Notes under the pieces: model-generated
What the model was told of the DNA's origin: nothing
Seen by the model: only the letters and a program-made list of their open reading frames with translations
The model's database searches: none
Assembly: GCF_933775445.1 (NCBI RefSeq)
Contig: NC_065876.1
Coordinates: forward strand, 9,238,001 to 9,302,000
DNA from: Argentina anserina
Taxonomy: Eukaryota > Streptophyta > Magnoliopsida > Rosales > Rosaceae
Direction: 5' to 3'
DNA: 64,000 nt
Translations under genes and position numbers: made by a program
Shown: positions 37,382-45,813 of the stretch, in pieces
Position numbering within the stretch: the first letter of the stretch is position 1
Layout: the number at the start of each line of letters is the position of its first letter

Positions 37382-37389
37382 CTATAAAA
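37382..37389 (+). promoter_or_regulatory. TATA box of PR-10 gene 1
   Basis: CTATAAAA lies about 105 bp before the MGVFTYE start codon. An in-frame ATG at 37359 lies upstream of this box and so is unlikely to be in the mRNA, which supports the start at 37491. Genes 2 and 3 have CTATAAGTACC at the matching place (39803 and 54178). Confidence 0.6.
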
Positions 37390-37490
37390 CCACATCAAGC
37401 TCATACAGTCTCACATATCCAATACCTTCCACCTCCAAAGTTTACTTAACAAGTAGTTCTTTCCTCCAATTATTCACTCAAGTCATCATC

Positions 37491-37973
37491 ATGGGTGTCT
37501 TCACTTATGAATCTGAGTTCACCTCTGTCATCCCACCAGCCAGGTTGTTCAAGGCCTTCATCCTTGACGCCGACAACCTCATCCCCAAGATCGCTCCCCA
37601 GGCAGTTAAGAGCACTGAAATTCTTCAAGGAGATGGAGGTGTCGGAACCATCAAGAAGATCAACCTCGGAGAAGGAAGTGAATACAGCTACGTGAAGCAT
37701 CAGATCGACGGCATTGACAAGGACAACTTTGTGTACAAGTACAGCATGATCGAAGGAGATGCTATCTCAGACAAGATTGAGAAGATCTCCTACGAGACTA
37801 AGTTGGTTGCATCTTCCGACGGGGGATCCGTCATTAAGAGCACCAGCTGCTACCACACCAAGGGTGATGTCGAGATCAAGGAAGAGCATGTTAAGGCTGG
37901 CAAAGAAAGGGCCGCTGGTCTGTTCAAGATTATTGAGAGCCACCTTGTTGCCAACCCTGATGCTTACAACTAA
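37491..37973 (+). CDS. Fra a 1: PR-10 / Bet v 1-family protein (Fra a 1-like), gene 1
   Basis: Intronless 160-residue cytosolic protein of the Bet v 1 fold, a small START-like hydrophobic pocket that in strawberry relatives binds flavonoid intermediates and is linked to pathogen response and fruit pigmentation (family knowledge). It starts [10 protein letters not shown] and ends VANPDAYN; the glycine-rich loop GDGGVGT is at residues 47-53 and the long C-terminal helix starts near residue 130. The frame is open upstream to an ATG at 37359, but that codon lies before the TATA box and adds a non-homologous leader, so 37491 is the start. Most PR-10 genes outside the Mal d 1/Fra a 1 type carry one intron near codon 62; none is present here. 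Coding sequence and 3'UTR are identical to gene 2, although the promoter differs clearly. Confidence 0.95.
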   Translation: MGVFTYESEFTSVIPPARLFKAFILDADNLIPKIAPQAVKSTEILQGDGGVGTIKKINLGEGSEYSYVKHQIDGIDKDNFVYKYSMIEGDAISDKIEKISYETKLVASSDGGSVIKSTSCYHTKGDVEIKEEHVKAGKERAAGLFKIIESHLVANPDAYN

Positions 37974-39250
37974 GAACTCTGTCCTAATATATATAGTACT
38001 GGCTGGATTATGCATGTTAGATATATCCATATCGATATGCATGTATCGTCATTTCTATGTTGGTGTGGCCCTTCATTTTCGCTTTTCTTTTGGTGTGAAG
38101 TTGATGGTCCGAAGTTGATCATGTATAATGAAGAGTAATATATTTGCATTTGATTTTAATCTCAATAAAAAAACAATAATCATTTGATATTCGATCACAG
38201 CCTGGATTTGCATTTATAATTTGATACCTATTTCAATGATTTTCATAGTAAAATTTCAGATAGTATTGCGTGTAAATACACGACCAATGTGAATGGTTAA
38301 TAACTTAATATCAATAATTTTAATATAAATGTATGACGGTCATAACATATAGACGACTAAGGTTGTGTCATTTAGTTGCATGCATACAAATTAAATTGAA
38401 CTGAAACGTTAAAAGGATGTTTGAACTTTAAAGTCCTATATGACATGAATATAGGTAATTTTCGTTGACGTGAATTTTGTTCTACATGACAGGTGATTCA
38501 TGTAAATGATGTAATGTACATTCCTCGATCATTCTATTTTGTCATACGACTTCTGTTAGTGTCCCTCTTAGTATAATATCACTTCATTTTTGTTGCTCGT
38601 GTAATTTTAAATGAGTTATAGGTTTACTTATTGATATACATGCACAAGCTCAATTATATGATAAAGATGCGCGCCAGACACACCCAAATACTAAATCTTA
38701 TATATGGTTGCTCTTGTAAGTTTTGCTTCAATTAGAATGATGGGTTTTGCCTTTAAAACTTTCTTTTTGAAGTGTTGAAAGAAATTGAATAGTTACAAAT
38801 AATGTAAAAAAAAAAAATCGTATATAACAAGTGAACGATCGGTATACCTTGGACCTCACCTCAATGAGCATCTACCTTTAGTTTATACTATTATTGAATC
38901 GTAAATAAAAGGTATTATAATATGATAAAAAAAACTAAATATTGTTGAATGTTTTATTTTGCGTCCTAGTTCTTAGTTATCTACAAACCAAGACTCTTCA
39001 TTTGATCCAGTAATATTGCAATTGAGATTAAGTATTATATTATCATTACTTTAGCAAACTTTAGGTGGGTTTATCATGTAACAAAACTGTACAATCTCAA
39101 AGCCAAGACAGTTTTAACTGTTCAAGAAATACAACACTAAGAATGAAATTCATTAGTTACATTAGAAGGATTTTGTGTAAGATCATAAATTCGTTGCTAG
39201 AATTCATAGCTGGTGCCCAGCTTGTATCTTCATGTTACTTTCCATATGTA
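37974..39250. other. PR-10 unit 1 downstream region
   Basis: 3'UTR with a CAATAAA signal near 38163, then AT-rich spacer. This spacer is homologous to 47911-48644 plus 53222-53590 in unit 2 and contains one uninterrupted copy of each insertion target (AATAA and TAGTTTATA), so it is the empty-site reference for two transposon insertions. Confidence 0.8.
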
Positions 39251-39323
39251 TGAATATATATGATTGGGACTCGTTTGCCACTGGAGCTGTATTGATTCCA
39301 ACGTATATTTCAAACCGGAAATG

Positions 39324-39334
39324 TTGACCGGTCA
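39324..39334. promoter_or_regulatory. Palindromic W-box in PR-10 gene 2 promoter
   Basis: TTGACCGGTCA holds a WRKY-type W-box core (TTGAC) in a 10-bp palindrome TGACCGGTCA, about 580 bp before the start codon. The same site is in gene 3. The aligned place in gene 1 reads TGTTTTCCAGC, with no W-box. WRKY binding is inference. Confidence 0.45.
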
Positions 39335-39910
39335 CCGGTGTCTGCCATTATTGAATGAGACTCAAGCTTTCAAGTCTTGACGGAAGCTTTTGATAAGCCG
39401 GAAAAATCACCCTTTCTTTTTGTGTACGTATGTTCCGTTCTTTACTATTATGGTAACTACATAATCATTGATTCTCAACGAGAAATGGGTTAAAACTGTT
39501 GACACTGGAGTGTATATATATATATAACTACTCATGCATGCAATCAAGCTTGTTACTGAAACAGTGAGACTAGCTACTACGTCGATGGATGGAATGAAAT
39601 GACTGGCCGTACCTTAATTGTACTTCCAGAACATCAAACTTGGCTGACTTGACTTACAGATTAATGTACTGATCGTGATCGAACACCTTGAATTGAAAAT
39701 TATACACCTTATTTTCACATGCATAATCAACATTCGACAGCTTTAGAAATAATTAAAGCCCTGTCCACACTCCATATTCTTGCATTCCTCCTACTCTCCT
39801 AGGCTATAAGTACCACATCAAGAGCTCGTCCTTTCCCACATCTAATACCATCTACTTCAAAAGTTTACTTGTTAAGTTCCTCCATCAGATTATTCACTCA
39901 AGTCATCATC

Positions 39911-40393
39911 ATGGGTGTCTTCACTTATGAATCTGAGTTCACCTCTGTCATCCCACCAGCCAGGTTGTTCAAGGCCTTCATCCTTGACGCCGACAACCTC
40001 ATCCCCAAGATCGCTCCCCAGGCAGTTAAGAGCACTGAAATTCTTCAAGGAGATGGAGGTGTCGGAACCATCAAGAAGATCAACCTCGGAGAAGGAAGTG
40101 AATACAGCTACGTGAAGCATCAGATCGACGGCATTGACAAGGACAACTTTGTGTACAAGTACAGCATGATCGAAGGAGATGCTATCTCAGACAAGATTGA
40201 GAAGATCTCCTACGAGACTAAGTTGGTTGCATCTTCCGACGGGGGATCCGTCATTAAGAGCACCAGCTGCTACCACACCAAGGGTGATGTCGAGATCAAG
40301 GAAGAGCATGTTAAGGCTGGCAAAGAAAGGGCCGCTGGTCTGTTCAAGATTATTGAGAGCCACCTTGTTGCCAACCCTGATGCTTACAACTAA
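39911..40393 (+). CDS. Fra a 1: PR-10 / Bet v 1-family protein (Fra a 1-like), gene 2
   Basis: Encodes the same 160 residues as genes 1 and 3 and is intronless. All coding bases match gene 1, and the match runs on through about 200 bp of 3'UTR with only one extra A in the run after AATAAA. Upstream of about -20 it instead resembles gene 3 and is clearly diverged from gene 1. An upstream in-frame ATG at 39869 is ignored because family members begin MGVFTYE. A copia retrotransposon starts at 40601, about 12 bp beyond the AATAAA signal at 40584-40589, so transcript ending or readthrough into the left LTR could be altered. All fold landmarks, including the glycine-rich loop, are intact. Confidence 0.95.
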   Translation: MGVFTYESEFTSVIPPARLFKAFILDADNLIPKIAPQAVKSTEILQGDGGVGTIKKINLGEGSEYSYVKHQIDGIDKDNFVYKYSMIEGDAISDKIEKISYETKLVASSDGGSVIKSTSCYHTKGDVEIKEEHVKAGKERAAGLFKIIESHLVANPDAYN

Positions 40394-40583
40394 GAACTCT
40401 GTCCTAATATATATAGTACTGGCTGGATTATGCATGTTAGATATATCCATATCGATATGCATGTATCGTCATTTCTATGTTGGTGTGGCCCTTCATTTTC
40501 GCTTTTCTTTTGGTGTGAAGTTGATGGTCCGAAGTTGATCATGTATAATGAAGAGTAATATATTTGCATTTGATTTTAATCTC

Positions 40584-40589
40584 AATAAA
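40584..40589 (+). terminator. Poly(A) signal of PR-10 gene 2
   Basis: AATAAA 190 bp after the stop codon, in sequence shared with gene 1. The left LTR begins 11 bases later, so the normal cleavage site may now lie in or beside the LTR. Confidence 0.6.
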
Positions 40590-40600
40590 AAAAACAATAA

Positions 40601-40785
40601 TGTTCCGGGAGAATTACTATTCTACCCTTGTGTGTGTCTTAGCCTAATAGGTTTCATGTTAGGAGATAGATTAGCATCTCCGTAGTAAATTAGGACTCCG
40701 AATCCTACGGGATTGTGGTGTTGTAAATGCCTATATATAGGCCCCCATATCATTCAATAATATACAAGTATTTCATCCTCAAACA
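40601..40785 (+). repeat. Left LTR of the copia element
   Basis: 185 bp, from TGTTCCGGGAGAATT to TCATCCTCAAACA. It has a TATA box (TATATATA at 40732-40739) and an AATAATA motif near 40757. It differs from the right LTR by one A/C (in TTTCATGTT) and one A/G (in GTAGTAAATT). Confidence 0.95.
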
Positions 40786-40804
40786 CGTTATCAGCACGAA
40801 GCCC
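40786..40804 (+). promoter_or_regulatory. Presumed primer-binding site
   Basis: The bases directly after the left LTR read CGTTATCAGCACGAAGCCC. They contain TATCAG but do not match the common TGGTATCAGAGC complement of initiator tRNA-Met, so the primer tRNA is not assigned. Position alone supports the call. Confidence 0.4.
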
Positions 40805-40850
40805 TAAAACCCTGAATCTTTTAGAGCCTTCCGAAATTTTTTCCTTACCT

Positions 40851-41012
40851 CCGCCGCACCGCTGCCTCCTGCCGCTGCCTCCTGCTGCCGCCGCAATCTC
40901 CTGCCGCCGCCGCAGCCCCTGCCTGCCCTCGCAGCCCCTGCCCTCGCAAGCCCCGCAGCCCCGCAGCCCTGCAGCCCCGCCGCCCTGCAGCCCCGCAGCC
41001 CCGCAGCGCTTC
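40851..41012 (+). repeat. CCGCAGCCC-rich low-complexity leader
   Basis: About 160 bp of leader between PBS and gag, built from repeated CCGCAGCCC and CTGCCGCCG units. Long ORFs on the opposite strand (40754-41101) are products of this composition, not genes. Confidence 0.75.
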
Positions 41013-41165
41013 CTCTGCATTCGCTCCGCAAAGAAATCTTTTTGCCCCGCAAGTTCCCGCATCAAATCACTCAAAATTGCTCCTCCCGCATATTCACGCA
41101 AGAGACGTGAAAGTCACAAGCAAGGACTTCGCTCAAGAGAAGCTACTCCCGTATACTACAAACCT

Positions 41166-41177
41166 CCCAAGGTAAAT
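41166..41177 (+). promoter_or_regulatory. Candidate 5' splice donor in copia leader
   Basis: CCCAAG|GTAAAT, with the intron starting at 41172, closely matches the plant donor consensus. Two downstream acceptor-like sites, each TTTTGTAG followed directly by ATGTC, end at 41516 (gag) and 43551 (pol). Confidence 0.55.
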
Positions 41178-41516
41178 TTTTATAAACGTTCCCGCTTTTG
41201 AACGTATAGATATATTATATCGGGCGCTATTAGCCTTCTTCTTGTCTTAATTCCGGCCTTTCTTATAACGCCGATGAGACTATAGAGGGATGGGTTTCCC
41301 CTCTTGATCGATGTTTTCTGTGTGACGGTCCTGGGGGAGTCACGATTGTTTTGAAAGGGAAGTTAATCGATTTTCGTGTGGTCGCCTGAGTGCACCGCTG
41401 TTTTGGGTGCGATCATGAGTATCGCCGCTTGCATCGATTTTTTTTGTGACCATATACGTCACCCCTTCTAATTCCTATTATACTTGAATCTAATCGATTC
41501 CGTATTCGTTTTGTAG

Positions 41517-42584
41517 ATGTCATCGCCATCTCGACCGGAATTTGGCCTTCTTGATCTAGAAGGAAAGGAATACCACCGCTGGGTTTCCGACATGGAACTC
41601 GCGTTCGAGAGCCGAGGGATTGAAGGCATGTTTGCCGACCCTCCTGCTGATTTCCCACCTATGGCTAAGACTCAGACTCTCATCTTTATGAGACGTCACA
41701 TCCATGCAACTCTCAAGAGGCAATACTTGAACGTAAAAGATCTTAAAGAATTATGGGACAAACTACGCTTGCGGTACAACAACGTTCATGATAAGCTTCT
41801 TCCTGAATTGACCATTAGATGGGATAACATCCGTCTATTGGACTATAAGAGAGTGGATGAGTTCAATCAGGATATGCTATGCTTGCAATCCGATCTTGGC
41901 ACCGTTGGTGTCATCAAGACCGACCTAGATCTTCTCAATAAAACATTGGATACGTTTCCAATCAACTATGAGGTTCAAGCTCATACGTACCGCTCTCATG
42001 TAGAGGAAGGGAAGATCCGGTCTTTTGCCGACTTAATGGCACTCTTAGCTAAGAAGGAGAGACATTCTGAGATTCTCCTCAACAACAACACTAGACCTGT
42101 TGGCACTAAAAGAATTTCTACGCCACATGCTAATTATGGGAAATCTCCTAAGCAAAAGAATCAATCAAGGAATGCTCCATATCAGCACCAAAATAACAAC
42201 TCTCGTGGTGGGAGGCAACAAGGCCGATCTCGGCCTCGGTCCAATACATGGACCCATGATGGTGGCGGCGCCGCACCCTCAGGGGGAGGCCGTCCCCGTC
42301 CCACACTCCAAGGAGGCCGTGCGCCTCCTAATGCCTCCACTTCCGGTAATGGCAAGTCTCCATGCTTCAAATGTGGCTCCTTCAAGCACTTTAATCGCGA
42401 TTGTCGCGCTAGCAAAGAGATGATCAAGGCTTACTCCGCCTACAAGAAGTTTCTACAACCCGAATCGAATCATGTGGATGAGGACCATGAGATTGAGACT
42501 CACCACATCTCCATGAAACCCGAGCCCCTTGCTTCTAAAGCTAGGCCTCCGGTTGCTACAATGGATACTCCCGACTTTGATTAG
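41517..42584 (+). CDS. gag: Copia Gag
   Basis: 355 residues. The first 200 resemble the copia retrotransposon Gag domain (MELAFESRGI to HSEILLNNN), with tryptophans at LKELWDKLRLRY and a helical repeat pattern. A basic Asn/Gln/Arg-rich stretch and a Gly/Pro/Arg-rich insert follow, then a CX2CX4HX4C zinc knuckle (CFKCGSFKHFNRDC) near residues 282-295 for RNA binding and packaging. Gag should form the virus-like particle. The ATG sits immediately after TTTTGTAG, an acceptor-like string. It ends in its own stop and is followed by a 3'UTR-like region rather than by protease, so Gag may be made from its own transcript. The ORF is intact. Confidence 0.92.
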   Translation: MSSPSRPEFGLLDLEGKEYHRWVSDMELAFESRGIEGMFADPPADFPPMAKTQTLIFMRRHIHATLKRQYLNVKDLKELWDKLRLRYNNVHDKLLPELTIRWDNIRLLDYKRVDEFNQDMLCLQSDLGTVGVIKTDLDLLNKTLDTFPINYEVQAHTYRSHVEEGKIRSFADLMALLAKKERHSEILLNNNTRPVGTKRISTPHANYGKSPKQKNQSRNAPYQHQNNNSRGGRQQGRSRPRSNTWTHDGGGAAPSGGGRPRPTLQGGRAPPNASTSGNGKSPCFKCGSFKHFNRDCRASKEMIKAYSAYKKFLQPESNHVDEDHEIETHHISMKPEPLASKARPPVATMDTPDFD

Positions 42585-43551
42585 TAGTTTTAGCTTCTTT
42601 AGCTTTATGATTCAAGTATTGTTATGGCCGACCGCCATTGTTATTTTCATTGACTTTGTAATAGTCTTTTGATTTTGGAATTAGAAGTTTATGTGTGATG
42701 TATTAAAGATTGGCATTCAATAAAATTTCTCAATTCTTGCTTACAAGACGATCTCTTTGAGAATTTTATTTATCTGACACTTAGCATGATGATCAACGTG
42801 TGCAACTCACGTGGTTTTTAAATTGGACGTTTTTTGGGTTACATGGGACCCCAATAGCACTACATTGTGAATTTGGAACTTAAAATTCGGAAAACGAACC
42901 TCGGAACGTCGAAAAACGACGTCGTTTTGCCTTGGCAGGCCCCGGTTACTATTCCGGCGTTTCCGGCACGTTTTGCCGGCGTATTCGCCGTCTTCCGGCC
43001 ATTTCCCGGCGTTTCCGGCACCGCCACTCGGTTCCTGCCGGCGTCCCCTGTCGGACCTGAAGTCCCGGCCTCCATACTGGCCAGTTTCGACAGCCGCCGG
43101 CCGGTTTTTCCGGCAATCGGTGCCGCCGGTTTTCCACCGAGTTTTTCGACGATTTTTTCGTCGTTTTCTCGTGATTCTTCCGGCATATTGCAGCAGCCCC
43201 TACTGCCACGTTTTCCTCGTCCAACATTCACCCGGTTTAGAGTTCTTTTGACATGGTTTTCCGGTTTGTTTTTCCGGTTTTCTCCAAGTCCGTTATATGC
43301 ACTCACCGGTACTCTTTGTGTGTGTTTCCACACTATTTTTGGATGGTTTATACCACCCTAGTTTACTGTTTGGTATTTCACTGCTTCAATACCATGATTT
43401 CCAACTCTTTAGTTGAAGAATGTAGTACTATTGCCATGTGATACATTCGATGGGATCGACCTTCGTTCCGATTCCCATTCTTACAATATCCTACGGCGTA
43501 TTGTATAGAATTGTTCCCGTGTCGCTGACTCTCTTAATTGTCATTTTGTAG
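42585..43551 (+). other. Non-coding spacer between copia gag and pol
   Basis: The first 140 bp look like a 3'UTR and include AATAAA at 42719-42724. An inverted repeat follows (AATAAAATTTCTCAA against TTGAGAATTTTATTT), which could form a hairpin. The next 400 bp (42865-43260) are rich in TTTCCGGCG-type repeats and open on both strands without similarity to a known protein. The last bases form TCATTTTGTAG before the pol ATG. Confidence 0.6.
42719..42724 (+). terminator. AATAAA signal after gag
   Basis: AATAAA 135 bp after the gag stop, at the foot of a potential hairpin. It is in the right place to end a short gag-only RNA; use as a poly(A) signal is inference. Confidence 0.4.
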
Positions 43552-45813
43552 ATGTCCCGCGGTGAAATCGAATTTCTAGCTGATTGCGGAACCACCCACA
43601 CTGTCCTACGGCACAGGCAGTTGTTCACGGATCTAGTGTTTTCGACTTCTTCGATGACTACAATGATTGGCTCGAAATCCATCATTCAAGGAAGAGGCAC
43701 TGCTTTTTTCATGTTGCCTAATGGTACGACTCTTAACGTCGTAGACGCTTTTTATGCGCCGAAGTCTCCCCGCACCTTGCTAAGTTTTAAGGACATACGT
43801 GCCAATGGTTTTCACCTCGATACTTATGTTGAGAATGGAGATGAATATCTTTGCGTTACCTCTGAGAAAGCAGGTCATCGCCGCATCTTAGAGAAGATGA
43901 AGAGTCTTGGGAATGGTTTGTATCTTACTTCCATTCGGATCTTTGAATCATATGCGGTTGAACGCAACTTTTGTGATTCAGACTCTTATATGCTTTGGCA
44001 TGCCCGTCTCGGGCACCCTGGACGTGATATGATGATTAGAATTCTTAAGAATTCACATGGTCATCCATTTTTCAAGTCCCGGAAGCGATTGGAGGATCAC
44101 CTCACCCGTGCTCCGCACGGTGAGGCCGTGCCTACCCATGCACCGCATGGTGTGGCCGAGCATGCCCCACTCGGCAGCTCCTCGGCTTTCATGCCGTCGG
44201 TGGCGGCATCCCCTCCTTCACAGGAGCTTGTGATGCCTCCCGTGCTTTCACATGCCTCCATGGCAATTTCTGATGCCCATCGCTCGTTTTGCAAAGCTTG
44301 TTCTCTTGCTAAATTTCAAGGAAGTCCTTCTTTTGCTAAGGCTTCAACCGAGAACATTCCATTCTTACAACGTATCCAAGGTGACATTTGTGGACCTATT
44401 CAACCAGAATGCGGACCTTTTCGATATTTTATGGTATTGGTTGATGCATCGACGCGTTGGTCACACGTCGCATTGCTATCCACAAGGAATGCTGCATTTG
44501 CTAAGTTATTAGCTGAGATCATCAAACTTCGGGCTCACCACCCCGATTATACTATCAAATCCATTCGTTTGGATAATGCTGGAGAATTCACCTCCAAAAC
44601 TTTTGATGATTACTGCATGTCTATTGGGATCGAAGTTGAACATCCCGTTCCTCATGTTCATTCACAGAATGGTCTAGCAGAGGCTACCATCAAGTGTATT
44701 CAGCTTGTTGCTCGGGCAATGGTTATGGGTACTAACCTGCCGGTCTCTGCGTGGGGATATGCAGTGTTGCATGCAGCGACACTTATTCGTTTCCGACCCG
44801 CGGTTAACCAAGCGTTTAGTGCGTACCAGATGGTCACTGGTTACGAACCCAATATTTCACACTTACGCATCTTTGGTTGCGCCGTTTATGTGCCTATTAC
44901 GCCTCCGCTGCGTACTAAGATGGGTCCTCAGAGACGATTAGGTATCTATGTTGGCTATAATTCCCCAACGATTGTCCGCTACTTAGAACCAACCACCGGA
45001 GATCTCTTTACTGCAAGATTTGCAGATTGTCACTTTGATGAGACATGCTTCCCGTCGTTAGGGGGAGATGGGAATGTTATCATTCCAAATGAACGTCAGG
45101 AATTGACGTGGTGTGTCCCCACTATGTCTCATTATGATCCCCGCACTGCTCAAAGTGAGTTAGAAGTGCAACGCATTATCGACCTCCAGAAAGTCGCGGA
45201 TTCGATGCCCGACGGCTTTGTAGATATTGCTAAAGTGACGAGATCAAACATACCCGCTGCGAACGTACCGGCACGGTTGGATGTCCCGAAATACGGGCGT
45301 GGAAGACAAGCTCCTGGACCTAGCAACGTTGGCACCGCCCCTGACAGTGGGACGGAGGCCGACGGCGGCACCACCGTACGCCGTGGTGTTGCCGGCGCCC
45401 CTTGTGGCGACGATGCTGAGATGGCCCGGCATGGAGCAGCTTCGGCCTCGGCTCCTCAAAGAAAAAGGGGGAGACCGATAAACTCTAGGGATTCAAAACC
45501 TAGAAAGAAGCGAATGATTAAGGCACAGCGCGTCATCAACGATGAATCACCATCGTATGAAGTTGTCTCTGATTACAGCTATGTCCATGAATCAACTCAA
45601 GTGTTTCCGTGGGACGCTATGGAACCTTGTTTGATGCCAGAGAACAACGAAATCTCAGTGAACTACACAAGTGAGCAGTCGGTCCGAAACCGAGCCACTA
45701 CATGCATTGATGACGTTTTCGCTTATTCCGTCGCACTTGAGATCATATCTGAAGACGACGTTGAACCTCGCTCTGTAGCTGAATGCGAACGCAGAGCAGA
45801 TTGGCCGAAGTAG
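43552..45813 (+). CDS. pol: Copia Pol, protease-integrase part
   Basis: 753 residues. The retroviral-type aspartic protease signature DCGTT lies at residues 11-15, so the ORF opens almost directly on the protease. The integrase zinc-binding pair HARLGHPGRD is separated from CKACSLAK by an unusual Ala/His/Pro-rich insert of roughly 60 residues. The integrase core has its aspartates in GDICGPI and RLDNAGEF and its glutamate in QNGLAEATIK. A low-complexity Gly/Ala/Arg linker follows near 45290-45470. Translation stops at TAG (45811-45813), but the same frame continues straight into reverse transcriptase. The start follows TTTTGTAG directly, the same string as before gag. Confidence 0.9.
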   Translation: MSRGEIEFLADCGTTHTVLRHRQLFTDLVFSTSSMTTMIGSKSIIQGRGTAFFMLPNGTTLNVVDAFYAPKSPRTLLSFKDIRANGFHLDTYVENGDEYLCVTSEKAGHRRILEKMKSLGNGLYLTSIRIFESYAVERNFCDSDSYMLWHARLGHPGRDMMIRILKNSHGHPFFKSRKRLEDHLTRAPHGEAVPTHAPHGVAEHAPLGSSSAFMPSVAASPPSQELVMPPVLSHASMAISDAHRSFCKACSLAKFQGSPSFAKASTENIPFLQRIQGDICGPIQPECGPFRYFMVLVDASTRWSHVALLSTRNAAFAKLLAEIIKLRAHHPDYTIKSIRLDNAGEFTSKTFDDYCMSIGIEVEHPVPHVHSQNGLAEATIKCIQLVARAMVMGTNLPVSAWGYAVLHAATLIRFRPAVNQAFSAYQMVTGYEPNISHLRIFGCAVYVPITPPLRTKMGPQRRLGIYVGYNSPTIVRYLEPTTGDLFTARFADCHFDETCFPSLGGDGNVIIPNERQELTWCVPTMSHYDPRTAQSELEVQRIIDLQKVADSMPDGFVDIAKVTRSNIPAANVPARLDVPKYGRGRQAPGPSNVGTAPDSGTEADGGTTVRRGVAGAPCGDDAEMARHGAASASAPQRKRGRPINSRDSKPRKKRMIKAQRVINDESPSYEVVSDYSYVHESTQVFPWDAMEPCLMPENNEISVNYTSEQSVRNRATTCIDDVFAYSVALEIISEDDVEPRSVAECERRADWPK

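Noticed and set aside
37359..37490. Upstream in-frame ATG giving a 204-residue PR-10 protein
   Set aside because: It lies before the TATA box and adds residues not shared with genes 2 and 3.
37470..37700. Antisense and alternative-frame ORFs over the three PR-10 genes
   Set aside because: They are repeated in all three copies only because the coding sequence is conserved; they match no known protein.
40754..41101. Minus-strand Gly/Ala/Cys-rich ORFs in the copia leader
   Set aside because: Produced by CCGCAGCCC repeats; no start context or homology.
42860..43361. ORFs on both strands in the gag-pol spacer as a possible extra gene (env-like)
   Set aside because: No signal peptide, membrane span or conserved domain; openness on both strands follows from CCGGCG-rich composition.
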